Positions 1-12,200 of a stretch of DNA of 64,000 nt are shown in pieces (the first letter of the stretch is position 1; each line of letters starts with the position of its first letter). Origin of the DNA: Apostichopus japonicus (taxonomy: Eukaryota; Echinodermata; Holothuroidea; Aspidochirotida; Stichopodidae); contig NC_092579.1 in NCBI RefSeq assembly GCF_037975245.1, positions 18,934,678 to 18,998,677 of the forward strand, written 5' to 3'. The notes beneath the pieces are model-generated. The model saw nothing but the letters and a program-made list of their open reading frames with translations, did no database searches and was not told the DNA's origin. Made by a program: the position numbers and the translations under genes.

Positions 1-1851
1 AATAAAAGTGGCATTTTCATTGGATGTTTACACAGCAAGGGTTCTATGGCACACTTTAATCATTGACGTAAAAGATTGTTGTTAGAGCAAATAGAGATGA
101 CAAACATTCCTCTGTACAAGCTATATATACGTTAATCTCACAGTGACAGTGTTAAACTGAAGTTATTACAGGCCTAAGCTAGCCTTTGCCTAAAAAGGCA
201 AGTAGGCATAGTCCTACCCCAGAGACGTTACAGGTCCCAACACCGGACTAATTTCCTATACATGAATGTTTAAAGACACTATATATTGTTAACATTGCAT
301 GTGCAACTTCTGTTGTTCAATCACGTAGTAAAGGGTGCCTATATAACTAGGCCTAGGACTGACGGTTACAATTTACAGTAATGAACAACCTAAGTTAAGC
401 TTAGCCCTAACGTGAAGTAGCCTACAGCCAAGTTACACTGTGCACGAGAATATCATCAAAAACGTCAGTGTGTTTAAAACTGTCAAAGCCCTTTGGCTGC
501 ATTACAGGCAACTATACTATAGCAATAAGTTAAAGAGCAAATATTCTGCAATTTACAAAAAAAGAAGCAGTTTCCACATCACTTGTTTGTATAATATTTC
601 TTGGTTTTGTTTGATAGTCTCTCACATTACATCTAGCAATTATCTTGATTTGACTTTGTAATCAACTTAAATCATAGACTACGGCTATACATCTTGGTAA
701 TTTTCCTTGACAGTATATATTGTACCCTTTAATGCACTTTATACTTAGAGTTATCTACTACTAGCTACTTAGATTTATCCATCATCCTTTCCACTTTAAC
801 TCATTTCAAGGATGATTTGTGACAGAAACTTACTAGCTCATCTGGCTAGCACTGCTTAATTTTCTTTGACCAACTGTGGATAATTGCTGTGGGCCTATTG
901 GGGGTTTTGGCTGCAATAAAGTGGCAAATTTATCACAGAAAGTGAGCAAGAAGAGGAAATGCAGCCTTATCATTCATAAATAATATTCAATGTTGTTCAT
1001 GATATATAAAATGGAGGAACTCATCTTTAATAATCCCATCAAATACCAGTACGAAATGAAGGAGCATGAACTTTTCTAAAAGAAGTAATTTTAATAACCT
1101 CAAAATTTTTAAGAACTCAAGCAAGACTAAGTTGATCAATTCAACCACGTATAGTAACAGAAGCTTGAGTACTCAAATAGAGTTGTAAAGGAGATTTGGA
1201 TGAAACAAATTAAACTACTAAACAGACTTGTAATTTGAGTACAACAGCATGAGTAGAAGTACAAGTATAAGTTTCCTTAGTATGAGTACAAGTATAAGGC
1301 ACTAAACATGAGTACCCAATTTTGTATCAGTTCCTACACTCTCATTTGACAATATCCAGAGTACAAATAAGAGTACAATTCCACACGTCTGAGTATCAGT
1401 ACAGATGTAAACTGCAAATGCTAAAATATGGGTACAAGTAAAAATCTACTACTAAGATAGGAACCCAACAGATATATCTCCTGTCAATGTCTGAAATGTG
1501 ATAAATATGATTGAAAGTCCTTTTTTTGTTAACAAACAGTAAACACATAAGTACTCATTTTGTTCCCCTAATAAATAGCTATTTTGTAATGCAAGAGTTT
1601 TGATTCTGTTTCAATTATCCTACAACTTTTTGTTTTTGATCAAACAAAATTGTTCAAATGATCTTTATGTGAAAATCATCTGTCAAACCAAATTGCAATC
1701 CGAGACTGAAGATACGTTTGCGAGTATTGCAGTCACACTAGAGGTGAAATTCCAAGGACATACACTCCCTACATTCCAAATTCAGTCTTTCAAGTAAATG
1801 GAGATGCAGGCTGTTTCCCCTCCAATATTTTGTTGATTCCTCTTTTACTTT
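1..1851 (+). other. Netrin intron (3' part) upstream of the last EGF exon
   Basis: No coding exon can be supported here. The next exon begins with a split codon, so this stretch is the 3' end of a netrin intron whose 5' side lies left of the window. It is AT-rich. The interval 1160-1450 is enriched in GAGTAC-like words. The open frame at 1600-1797 has no splice support and no recognisable domain. Confidence 0.75.
1160..1450. repeat. Degenerate repeat of GAGTACAAGTA-like words
   Basis: The word GAGTAC occurs six times in under 300 bp, along with variants such as GAGTATCAGTAC and GGGTACAAGT. The spacing is irregular, so this is a cryptic or decayed minisatellite rather than a clean tandem array. 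Confidence 0.45.
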
Positions 1852-2004
1852 CAGCATGCAATTGTCATCAGGTTGGATCCCTTGGTACTATCTGCAACCA
1901 AACGACTGGTCAGTGCCCCTGTAAGGATGGTGTAGCGGGACTCATCTGTGACAGGTGTGCCACAGGCTACCAGCAGAGCAAGTTATCTGTTGCACCATGT
2001 ATAA
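1852..2004 (+). CDS. NTN1: Netrin, third laminin-type EGF (LE) repeat exon
   Basis: Internal exon of a secreted axon-guidance netrin, the ligand of DCC/UNC5 receptors in vertebrates. After a split first codon it encodes 50 residues with eight cysteines in laminin-EGF spacing. These include [13 protein letters not shown] and RCATGYQQS, near-identical to the last LE module of vertebrate netrin-1. The acceptor is TTTACTTTCAG and the donor is GTAAGT at 2005. The exon enters after codon position 1 and leaves after position 1. The next exon supplies AA, which rebuilds the netrin-typical CIKIP junction. Upstream exons (laminin N domain, LE1-LE2) lie left of the window. That it is netrin is clear. 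Netrin-1-like rather than another NTR netrin is inferred from overall resemblance and the STX8 neighbour. Confidence 0.95.
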
Positions 2005-5000
2005 GTAAGTAACTGACTTGTACCTTCATTGTAAACCTAAGCATGTTGTCTTCAAATCATCGGATATTCACAACCTAACAGAAGAGAAGAACACTGTGTT
2101 TTTTTTTAGGGGGGGGGGTGGAAATTTGAGTTCCATTTCAAGACTAGACAACACTAGAATGATTTATTTCATCATCATCATGATCAGTGTGGAAATGATC
2201 ATATTAAATTTGAGTAGCTGTTCAGATATCATTGTTTAAGTATCCTGGCTGTTAAAATTTATTTTTGACAATTTTTAACTTATCATAAAACTAAAATGCC
2301 AACTTTTGTTTTTCTTTTTGGAACCTTTAACCAGAATGATAAATTTATCAAGTGTAAAATAAGATAAGAATAAAATAATTGAAAAATTTGAGGTAGTAAT
2401 TCCAAGTTTAAGCAAACCATTAAGACTGCTCATGTTGAACATAATGAAATCGGTTTTCACAAGGAAATTTTCAAACTTTCTGTTGTCTCATTTCCATTTC
2501 TTAACTTCTAATTAAGCAGTTTATTATGTTTTTTTTTCCCTGTTTGGAAAACTACTTTATGTAATTGTTTTAATTACAAAAATCAGTAATATTTCTAAAT
2601 TGCAAATGACATTGAATTATTAAAAGAGATATGGCAATACTTGAGATTTCAGAGAGGAATTTTGCTGACATTCCAATTGTCAAAATTTAGTGAATGAAAT
2701 AGCAAAACAATAACTAACTTTGCTGTTTGAAATAAATTGGTAAATGAGGCTGTCAAAGTTGTCACCGAAAAATGAAAACTAAGATTTATGAAATGAATGA
2801 TAGATAATGATTACAGAACATTTGCATAATTTCTAGTCGGCATTTCCTATTTTTAAAATTTCTATAGCAGCCACACTTGTTATCCCTTCACTTATAGACT
2901 TCATGTATCATGCACATTCCAAAGATCACATCCCTTCTTATCATTCTCTTTTTATCGGTTTGCTCTTTTTTAAATCACCTCTTCTTTTCAATCTCTCATC
3001 TCCTTGATCATTTGCATATTTTAAAGCACCCTTTTAATTATAAAGTAGTGCACTTCTGTTTTTCTTCTTCTAGTTCTTATTCTACTTCGATTTATTTATT
3101 TATTAATTTTTATTTTTTCACCTATTCTTTTCTTCTCTACTGCCTCAAATTTTTCTCCCACGCCTGTGCTTCATCAAATGTAATATTCATCTACCTGTCT
3201 ACATATAGAAATCAAAGGTAATTATATATCAGCACTTGTTTATTGGCTTCTCACCGATGTAGACAGGGACGGGCAGGGGTGGGGGGAGGAGGGGGATGGG
3301 ATGGTGGAGATCGAGGAGGTATGGCGAGATGTGGAAACAGTCGATCCTTCTGCAAGGGGTTATAACCTAAACAAATGTCCAATTTATACCTTTAAGTATT
3401 CATATAATTTTGCTCAGAAACAATAAAACAATAAGAAAACCTTTCCTTTTTCCATTCTGCACCATAGAAAGGTGTCAGTTTCAATTTTGTTTCTATGACT
3501 CCACCTTTCCCACCAACAAAGTTCACCTGAAGTACCTCTCGCCATGGTCCTCATCCACCTCCCTGACTGTGCTGTCATTGTTTCAAGCCTTTCAGATCTC
3601 TGCCTCTCATTTCATTTTCAAAACCTCACTTTCCATTCCATTATAAACACAACCCTTACTCATCCCTAACTCTATCATCTTCTTATGCATCATATTTTTG
3701 CATTAATTAATCACACACTAATGAGGATGTTCTTTTTGTGCCAAGATTTTGTACCGTTCACAGAGTTGGAGGGAATGATAAAAAACAGCAAAAAAAAAAC
3801 TTTGAGCATAGTGTTCAGCATGAGCTTTTTTTGTCAATTTTTTACACTCGGTGGATACATTTATGTTTGGAAACCCGAAACTATACTGACATTCTGTTAT
3901 ATTGGCATCCAATTTTGTTAAAACATTTTTATTGTGCAGTTGATAACATGAGTTGGTTTACTTTCATTCAAATTTAAATACTCACCAAAAAGTTTGCTGT
4001 TGTAGAGGTTTCTGCTCTCTAACTCCATTTGAAATGCATTTCCTTAAAATTATATTTTAATGAATGAGTGATGAATATTAAAGAATACGAAATTAATAAT
4101 GCACTTGGATCCTTGGTTGAAAAAAGAAAAGTTAAATGTATGGGACACAAAATGTTGACTGAATGGTATGTTATGACTCACTAACAAGGAGCAGCCAAAT
4201 TGGTTTTAAATGCATAGACGGCTTAATTAGTTGTATTAATTGGACGCATTTGATCTTGACGATTGAGAGTGAATGATAAGAGGCCCTCATATATAATATC
4301 CTGGTCATGCCATTATGTACATTAAATGAAGAAATATCACTTTTTTGCCAGATCCCTATTTACAATTAAAATAAACATATTGAGTATATTTTACTTTCAG
4401 ATAAATTCACAGATCTTATAATCAAATCGTTTGCAAACAAACTAGAATGATTTTATTTATTTACAAACGTCCTCGACTTGCGTATTTAATTTCTCATAGA
4501 TCTTTCCTTTGACCAGACTGTCATATATATATAATCTCGACAGTTTATTTTCACAAATTAATTTATTGACCCTTGCTTTACAACTGATGTTAAACAAGGC
4601 GTCCAGTCGTTGGCAGAGGTTCTCCTAATTTTATTTTTTTCTGTTTTGAATAGAGTTTATTTTTTGCCTGTGTAAGTGGAAGTAGTGTAAACACATTAAG
4701 CCTTTTTTCAGAGGCCAGGTAAGAATAACTAGTACAGTACACCCTGACCTTTGTAGGTATCTCAAACAGTCCATTTACATCAGTGCTAATAACGAGCCTC
4801 ACCATAACTTCATCAGGCTGGCCAGTGTACTCACAGATCACAATGACAACCAGGCAGTTCATAAACAGGTGTAAAAAAGAGGCTAATTTTCGGAAGCAGT
4901 TGAGCATAACTGTCAATTTGCATAAGGCTTGTAAGTAATTGGTTGTTTTCTTAAGGGAGCACCTATAACAAATAAAAACCCATTTACTTGGTACGTTTTG

Positions 5001-6586
5001 GAGAGGTTTCACCTTGCCTTCTCTTTCTCTGTTTTCGCTACAGACCAAAAAAAAAAAAAAAGATAAATAAATAAAGAAAAAATAGAAAAGGAAAGACAAA
5101 AACTGATTGTCAAAGCTGTGTGTTTTTTTTCTCTAAAAAGACTGAGTAAATTTCTAGCTAAAAGGGGCCATGACCTGCTGGACAAGAGTAAGAAGGAAAG
5201 AAGTAAAAAAAAATATAGAAACAAGTGTAAAAGACATTAGGGCGTGATGTAAATACAGTGATTCCTAAGATTACTCGATCATGATTCTTATATGAAAAAG
5301 CAGAGTTTTGCGTTTTCCTAATATAAACAGCTTTTACTTAACCCGTCGAGCATTACTCAAAATAACAATGCAAGCAATAAAACTAAGAGAAACCTATTTA
5401 AAAAAAGTTTTTGTTCAATGAAGGTTAATTAGTAAGTCAATATTAAATACAAATCTTTTTGGTTTTCAACATTTTATCTCCTCAGAAACGTTTTTCGTTA
5501 TTAGTAAAAAATTCACATTGGAGAATGTCTGTTTTAAAAATTTTTGCTTCATTATTTGAAAGTGAAATTCGACTAGCTAATGGACAACTTTGTTTGAAAT
5601 TGATTACAGCAGAGTGAAATATGTTTTGTCATGGCCATCGATTTGAAAATGTTTTTTTTTTTTCATTGTTTCTTTCATATTATTGTCATTTATCATTTAT
5701 CCACAGAGGAACATAATCTTTCCTACAAAATGACATGTTGATGAAATTTTAATTGCTAAAGAATATAACATGACCAATATTTCCCAGATATCGTATCTTG
5801 AGAATAATCCCTCAAAAAGATTACAATAAGGAAATATAACCTGTGTGTTAGTGCTTTAGTTTGGGGCAAGATATTAGGATGGAGTTTTTCAACAAATTAT
5901 GTGGATTAATTTTTTTTGTTTTGGATAAACTTGTCTGGGCTCTTTAAAAAATACCAAGAAAGATCAAACCTGATGATGAACCCTGTGTACAGCTGTTCAA
6001 CTCATTTTACTCGATTGTTAATACCAAAGTCAAACTCAAATACTTTGAAAAGTTTCCAAGCAAACACATTAGTTTACAGCCATACCATTACAATAACATA
6101 TTTTCATGCATAAGTACCATTCCTTTGTAAAAACGTTTAATGACTTTTGAGAAATTCCATGAGAGGTCTTTCCAATAAAGAGCTTGAACCATGTATTTTA
6201 TTACATTTTTGGGGTATTTTACTTTGTTGGGGGGGGGGGGGGGAGATGGTAGGGTCCATATTTTGGTCTTAACTAGTGGAATTTGCTACAACTTTGGTCT
6301 ATCCTATCGCTCATTCAGTCCTGAGTTTATACCGAAGTATTGGTGACTTTCATCACGTTCTGCTAGCGATTCTTGTTAACTTGCCCAGATGCTTTCTTTC
6401 CACCCTTGCCTCGCCCCCCCCCCCCCCCCCCCCACCACCTTTCATTTCATTCGAAAAGCTAAATGAGGAAACTGTTTTATAAAGCAGTCAGATTTTATAC
6501 TGTGGGTTTAAACCTCCCCTCAGGCTCAATCTGTAACAATCAAAACTTTTGGATTTGCCAGATCTCGAGCATGGTTATGAACTCGG

Positions 6587-6643
6587 TATCGTCTCCGAAG
6601 GGGTCACGATTCGCAAGACTAGCGAGTTTCCACGGAGACGATA
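6587..6643. other. Inverted repeat with nested stem
   Basis: TATCGTCTCCG at 6587-6597 is a perfect reverse complement of CGGAGACGATA at 6633-6643. The 35-base loop contains a second pair, TCGC and GCGA, around AAGACTA. It lies in a locally CpG-containing patch (about 6540-6770) unlike the surrounding AT-rich intron. Confidence 0.5.
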
Positions 6644-7240
6644 ATCTCATAACATAACATGCCGACTGTAATCCAAAACTACCAGAGGGATGGCTTGCCT
6701 ATCAAGCTTCCTTCTCAAGAAACCCGGTCGGGAATAAGGCGAGGGGGAATTGGCTCTCATCGTCTGCCAAAGATTTGCATCCTTTTCCTTGAAGATGTCT
6801 TTGTCAAAATTGTAAATTTATACAAAACAGCTATTTACACAGAGTTGAATTTCACACAGTCTCTGAATTTAATTTTATTATTAATTACGATTGGAGCTTT
6901 GGACAGAATTCTAGCTCTCTGTGTTTTTTTTTTCCTACTTCTTCTGGTTTTGGTTGGAATTGTTAGTATTTTTTTTGCATGTGCTGAATGATAGAAAAGA
7001 AAACAAGAGTAAAGGATGAGAAAATGAAAGAGAAAGAGACAGATGGAAGAACCAAATTGAATTTCGAACCATTCTGACAATTTACTTCCCGCTTAAAATT
7101 TCGAAGGTTATAGCTCAAAAAAATAAATAAATCGGAAATGAATAAAAGAAAAACATTTATCACACTCTATCTATACTTTACCCTGCTTTAAAATTGTTTA
7201 ATAATTTTCTATTTAATGTACCAAATGCAAAAATAGTTTG

Positions 7241-7461
7241 TATTTAGATCCTCCTGCAAGCAGGAACTCGCGAAGAAGCCTCATTGGCTTATCAAAGCCG
7301 CAAGCTGACCAAAGTCAGTCTCTAACATTCATATTTATGATTATGAATTGTCAATTGTCAACAACTCTGTAACTGGACGACATACATTAATCTAGGAATG
7401 ACTCAAACCGGGGACCTTATGATTGGAAGGCACCGGCGTTAACCACTGAGCTAAACACTCC
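7241..7461 (-). mobile_element. tRNA-derived SINE, copy 1
   Basis: Read on the minus strand it begins GGAGTGTTTAGCTCAGTGG, a tRNA-like head with an A box (TAGCTCAGTGGTTA). A degenerate B box follows (GGTTTGAGTCA, where the other copies have GGTTCGAGTCA). Next comes a conserved body with the self-complementary GCGGCTTTGATAAGCC, then a tail ending in a CTTGCAGGAGGATCTAAATA-type sequence. The 7-bp direct repeat TAGTTTG flanks it exactly (7234-7240 and 7462-7468), as expected of a target-site duplication. Closely related copies are at 16811 and 28469. Confidence 0.85.
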
Positions 7462-8320
7462 TAGTTTGGAAATTTCTTGTAACTTTAGGCACACTAAAAT
7501 GTGGCAACAATTGTATACTGATCTTTTTTCTCCTTCTTTTGATGGTTTAAAAATATTGCCTTCTAAATGTGCTAAAAATTCAAATGTATCTCCTCGGATG
7601 TAATTTTCACTCATTTTAGCGTTTGATTTTCCTAATAGTTGACCAAGTGTCAAAAGATGCCGGGGGGGGGGGGGGGGGAAGGGAGGGATGAGGAATTTCA
7701 GAATCTCCATGAAATCCTTTTGAAAACTTAAATTTGGAGGGTTGATAATGAATGATTTTTCTTTAATAGGAGACTCTATATTGTGTCCCGGCTTTGCTGG
7801 AATTACTATAGCATTGAAACTTATGGATACACCAGTTAAATTTAACAGTTTTATTTAACTTGTAACGTTGTAACAATGTTTGCTATTTTCACCTTTGGGG
7901 TCAATGTAAATAAGCTCTACGTAAGCATGCCTTTAATTTTATACTAACAACTTAGTTTTCAACACTTGTGCAAGACTCACTTTACTAATTAATGCCAGGA
8001 AGAGACATGACACCAAACATTTTCTTCCATGTGTATGACATAGATGCTTACCATATGAACAACCTTCCCCCCCCCTCTCTCTACCCCATCACTACCCTAC
8101 CATTCCCCATCCCATCCCATCCATAACCCCTCTCTTTCAGGGCAAAATCTGTCTGGAAGATATCAATAGTTACTAACTTGCCATAATGAAAGGATTTCAA
8201 ATTGATGTCTTATTGACTAAAATGAAAATTAATTTTCTGGAGAGTTTTATCTATTCATGTCATCTACATATCATTTGAATTAATATTCTTTTCTTTTCTA
8301 CTTTTCAATTGTTACTTCAG

Positions 8321-8365
8321 AAATCCCTACTCCATCAATCCCTGGCACCTCTCAAGAAAATGGAG
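8321..8365 (+). CDS. NTN1: Netrin, Ser/Thr/Pro-rich linker exon
   Basis: A 45-nt exon joining the last LE repeat to the NTR domain. After AA, which completes Lys with the previous exon, it reads IPTPSIPGTSQENG. This matches the low-complexity linker following CIKIP in netrin-1. The acceptor is TTGTTACTTCAG and the donor is GTAAGT at 8366. Phase is 1 in and 1 out, consistent with both neighbours. The exon has no catalytic or folded domain. Its identity rests on phase, splice sites and linker composition. Confidence 0.88.
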
Positions 8366-9082
8366 GTAAGTACATTGATTTGCATATTTAATGCATAAGA
8401 GGGGGTGTCAAGGGTCAGATGGCGTTGGAAATTTGCATAATGATACAATAAGGATTCTTAAGCTTTTGCATATTAATTTTTTTTTTATCATCATCATTGT
8501 TGGAATAAAATATTTTGATTTACCTGCAAGCTTACATCTAATATCTAAATATAAACTTTTCTTTATGTTTATTCCTGGATTATTGATTGCCTTTCCAAAC
8601 TCTCTCTCTATCTCTCTTTTTGCTTGAGTCATAATGAGAATGTTTAAGACAGACACCTTTATAATTTTTTTCCATGAAATTGTCTTTTTTTAGAACTCCA
8701 ATTGAAAGTGGCCTTTAAAGGATGAATACTTTGTTGTTTATAATAAAGGGAAAAGAGTGTTCCTTGTTCATCTCTGTGGTAGTGAAGTTATTTTTGGTGA
8801 AACATTTCAAATTGTTGTACCAGATAGCAAAAAGCAAAATATATTATTTTATAATGGAAGTTCACAGAAGTTTTGATGGCATTATTGCCATGAGATAACC
8901 AAATTATGAATGGCACACTATTCAAATATAGATTATAATTAAATTGGATAAATTTTGCACTTTTTATAGGTAAGTTTCATAATTTGTAATATTTTTTTGG
9001 CTCCACTCATCACTTGAATGAAATTTATTTATTTGTTTTGTTTATTAATTTGTTTTATCACAAAAAAAAATTACAATGTGAA

Positions 9083-9133
9083 GGGAAGTCTTCTATAAAG
9101 CCTGAATTGGCTTAACAGAGTAGAAGACTCCCT
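9083..9133. repeat. Near-perfect hairpin, likely retroelement 3' end
   Basis: GGGAAGTCTTCT pairs with AGAAGACTCCC (one bulge), and an inner AAGCC pairs with GGCTT. To the left is an A-run followed by (T/A)TTTATTTGTTTTG-type simple sequence, which on the minus strand would be a retroposon tail. This is suggestive of the 3' end of a minus-oriented retroelement, but no head is visible. Confidence 0.4.
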
Positions 9134-9194
9134 GGTAAAAAGAAGAAAGAAAAATATAATATTAATATTATATTATGTAATATAAGTTTATATA

Positions 9195-9252
9195 CTTTTA
9201 TATAATATTATATAATTTTATAATATATATATATATATATTATATGATATTA
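9195..9252. repeat. TA/TAT-rich low-complexity tract
   Basis: Almost pure A/T sequence with a (TA)n core near 9224-9241. Confidence 0.8.
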
Positions 9253-12200
9253 AAATAAACATAAAAAAATTATTAATCAGTATCTAGCCAGTTTAAGCTG
9301 TTGGTTTTCTTCAAGTAAAAGAACCTACATCCTCAGGATTTGATAGTAATATGTAGGAGTTCTGGTTGTAGACTGCAGCTAATGATAAATACAGAATACA
9401 TACTCTTTAAGTTATTAAGTTGTGAAGAAAAAGACAAACTGTCTAACAGGGCCACCGAAGGTGAGTAGACAATTGCATGCTGGGAAATCAGGCAGGAATG
9501 CCGATTGAATCAGATAAAATAACACCACCGTTTCCTGTTCTGTTGGAAGAGAAACTCCATAAAACTCTCGGTATTCATTGAGGAGAAAGAATTGTCAGAA
9601 ATCTTTACACAAGGCTATATCCCTGTGGACTAACTTTCACTTTTTATGTCCACCACTTATGAAATAAAAAAAAATCATATTTTATATGAGAAGTATATTT
9701 TGGGAAAGACATACCAGGAAATTATTGGTGGGGTGGCATTTGGCTCACAGGGGTTTAACTTTATACATCTATACAGCTCTTCTTTGTGAAACTGAAATAG
9801 ACTGGTGGTTTATGAATAGATAACTTTTCTAAAGTTAGGTTAAATTTTGATAATCAGAAATGCCCCCTAAAATAGGCTACCAAAAAAAGGAAAAAAAAGA
9901 ATGAAATAAGAAAAGAGATGAAAGAGAAACTAAGGAAGAAAGAGAGAAATTAAGACTATAAAGCAAGAAAGGAAATTGGCTGACAATTATGAGAAAGTGA
10001 ATTTACGAGAATGTGGTACACGTGGATAGCCCAAGACAGGAATAGTACGTGGGCTTACAGTTTATTGTTAGTGGGATAGAAAAGGTTATCCAGTGGTCAA
10101 AATGTGGGTGATGTGGTAATTTTAATAAATAATAAAGAGCCCCTGCAATTATGACAGGTGCTTCATAAATATATATGCAGAGATTTGATAACCGTCTTTA
10201 AATAAAATAAAATCAGAAAATCAGAAAAAAAAAAAAAAAATCCTTTTTTAAATCTGGCAATTTAAAATTTAAACCTGCTCTGTTCCCCCCCCCCCCCACA
10301 TTTGCCCCTCTTACCTAGTTTTATTTTCCTTAATACAATTTTTGTTCTCTCCATCGTTACTGATTGCGATCAATTTTGTTTTTATGCGAGATTAGGTTCC
10401 ACACCGGCCACTGTATAATCGTGACAATTTGTCAGCGGGAATGCTTCCTTATTATTTTGTAAAATTTGGGTAAAATTACCCTTGATTTTAATTTAACTTT
10501 TGGATTGTAGTTTGGTAGTGATGAAGATTTATGATGGTTGATGCTAGGGCTTTCGTGCAGATGTGACTTCAGTTCCTGCATCAACATGTTTTAAGGGAGA
10601 CCGGAAAGTGGGAAGAACACCCGTTGGGTTGAGGATGCAGGTGACCTGGAAGGTGGGTGGGGGTGGGGGGGGTGGGGGACTGGGAAAAAAATCACATGCT
10701 GACAGTAATAAAGTAAATTTAAAGTCTTGCTTCAGTATTACAATGAGAAGGGGAAGGGGGGGAGGGGGAGGAGACAGGGATAGGGGAGAAGACTAAAAAG
10801 AGCCACCAGCGTTCTCCCTACCATAATTTAGCATGCAGGACAAGGGTCCACAGGGAGACCCTCTTTGGCCTTTTGTGTCATAAATGAATCTGTCTATTTG
10901 CACTTGTCGAGTCGAGATATACTCTCTTCAGACGAAAGTTTTACTGAGATACCCGGGTGGTCCGGGTTTTCTGTTCCTTTGGTCTGCTGTAGGTACAAGC
11001 GGTGATGGGCGGAAGCATTTTATAAGCATTTTATATGACATTCACTCTGTTTACAGGAAATCTGTCAGAACAGATTTGTATCTGAACGGTATCGAGGTAT
11101 TTGTTTTGGCATTGTCATTCTACCCCTATCGCTAGGAATGCGTCCAACCCCCACCCCCCCCATCTATCGATCCCTCACATTTAGACTTCTTTACGTCCCT
11201 TCTGATTCCTTCTTCATCTGAACTGTATTGTCAGTCAACATATGCAACTTTGAAAAAAGTTAAATACTTTGCCCTATCTTCTCATTCACCCATCCCAAAA
11301 CTGCTGAAGGGGTCATAGAAATTGTCAAACTCCCCCTGCAGCCCTGTCTCTCTCGAGAAAGTCGACCGACTAAGAGACTACGTTCCTGTTGTGAAGATCA
11401 ATAGCCTACAGGGTTTGTTTCGCTATGATTCTTTCAATGAGAAGGGAACAGTCGATTTGTATCGCCGACCGGCGATCATCTACACAAGGATATCACCTCA
11501 AAATTGAACATCTTTCATCTTCATAAATATAACACTTTTTTTTTACCCCGTTTGGCATAAAAGGCAGTATTTTTAATCTGGAAAAATGAGCAGAAAAGGA
11601 TATGTTTGTGTGTTTACAAGAGGAAAAAAGGGCAGCGGAGATGAATATACCTCACTGTTTTCAGTTAATATTAAGAACTTTAATCTTAGGGGTGTTTACA
11701 TTTGCCAGATCAATTTAATAGGCTTTATGAATATTGCTTATCATACGAGAAAAAGAAGGCCAAAAAAAAAAAAGAGAAGAAAAATGGGGCAAGTTGACAG
11801 TGTTCTTAGGAATCACTATTTTTTCGATAATAAACTCCACGTCGTGCTGGTCATATATCGGTATGATATATGTCTCATGTTTTGATTAATTCTTTGTCAT
11901 TTTTATACTGAGTGTAATTCCTCCCCTATGGTAAAAAGTGACATACACTAGTACAGTACCTGCCTCTAACACCTTTAAAACTTCAAAATAAAATAAAACT
12001 GTAAGCAAACTGCTTATCCACTAGAGAGCCTGTGTAGGAGAATGTGTAAAAGTAAGTTGGCCTGACGTTTCGAACTTATATATCCAAATCAGAAGCAGTT
12101 TGAAATCTCTGTTTCATAATTATTCTCATCGTGAGAGGAATCCTTTTAATTGGGCAGGATTGAATCTTCCGAAAGCGTGGGAGAAATTTCCTATCAATTT

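Larger units (their letters stand above)
2005..8320 (+). other. Netrin intron, 6.3 kb
   Basis: Bounded by the GTAAGT donor at 2005 and the TTACTTCAG acceptor ending at 8320. It contains a minus-oriented tRNA-derived SINE (7241-7461), a hairpin-forming segment (6587-6643) and pure G or C runs (6229-6243, 6414-6433, 7662-7678). The longest chance frame, on the minus strand at 4590-5099, is low-complexity at its N-terminus and matches no family I know. I see no extra exon. Confidence 0.8.

Noticed and set aside
4590-5099. 169-codon minus-strand frame in a netrin intron
   Set aside because: The N-terminus is translated poly-A/T simple sequence, there are no splice signals or domain, and it lies antisense in a well-bounded intron.
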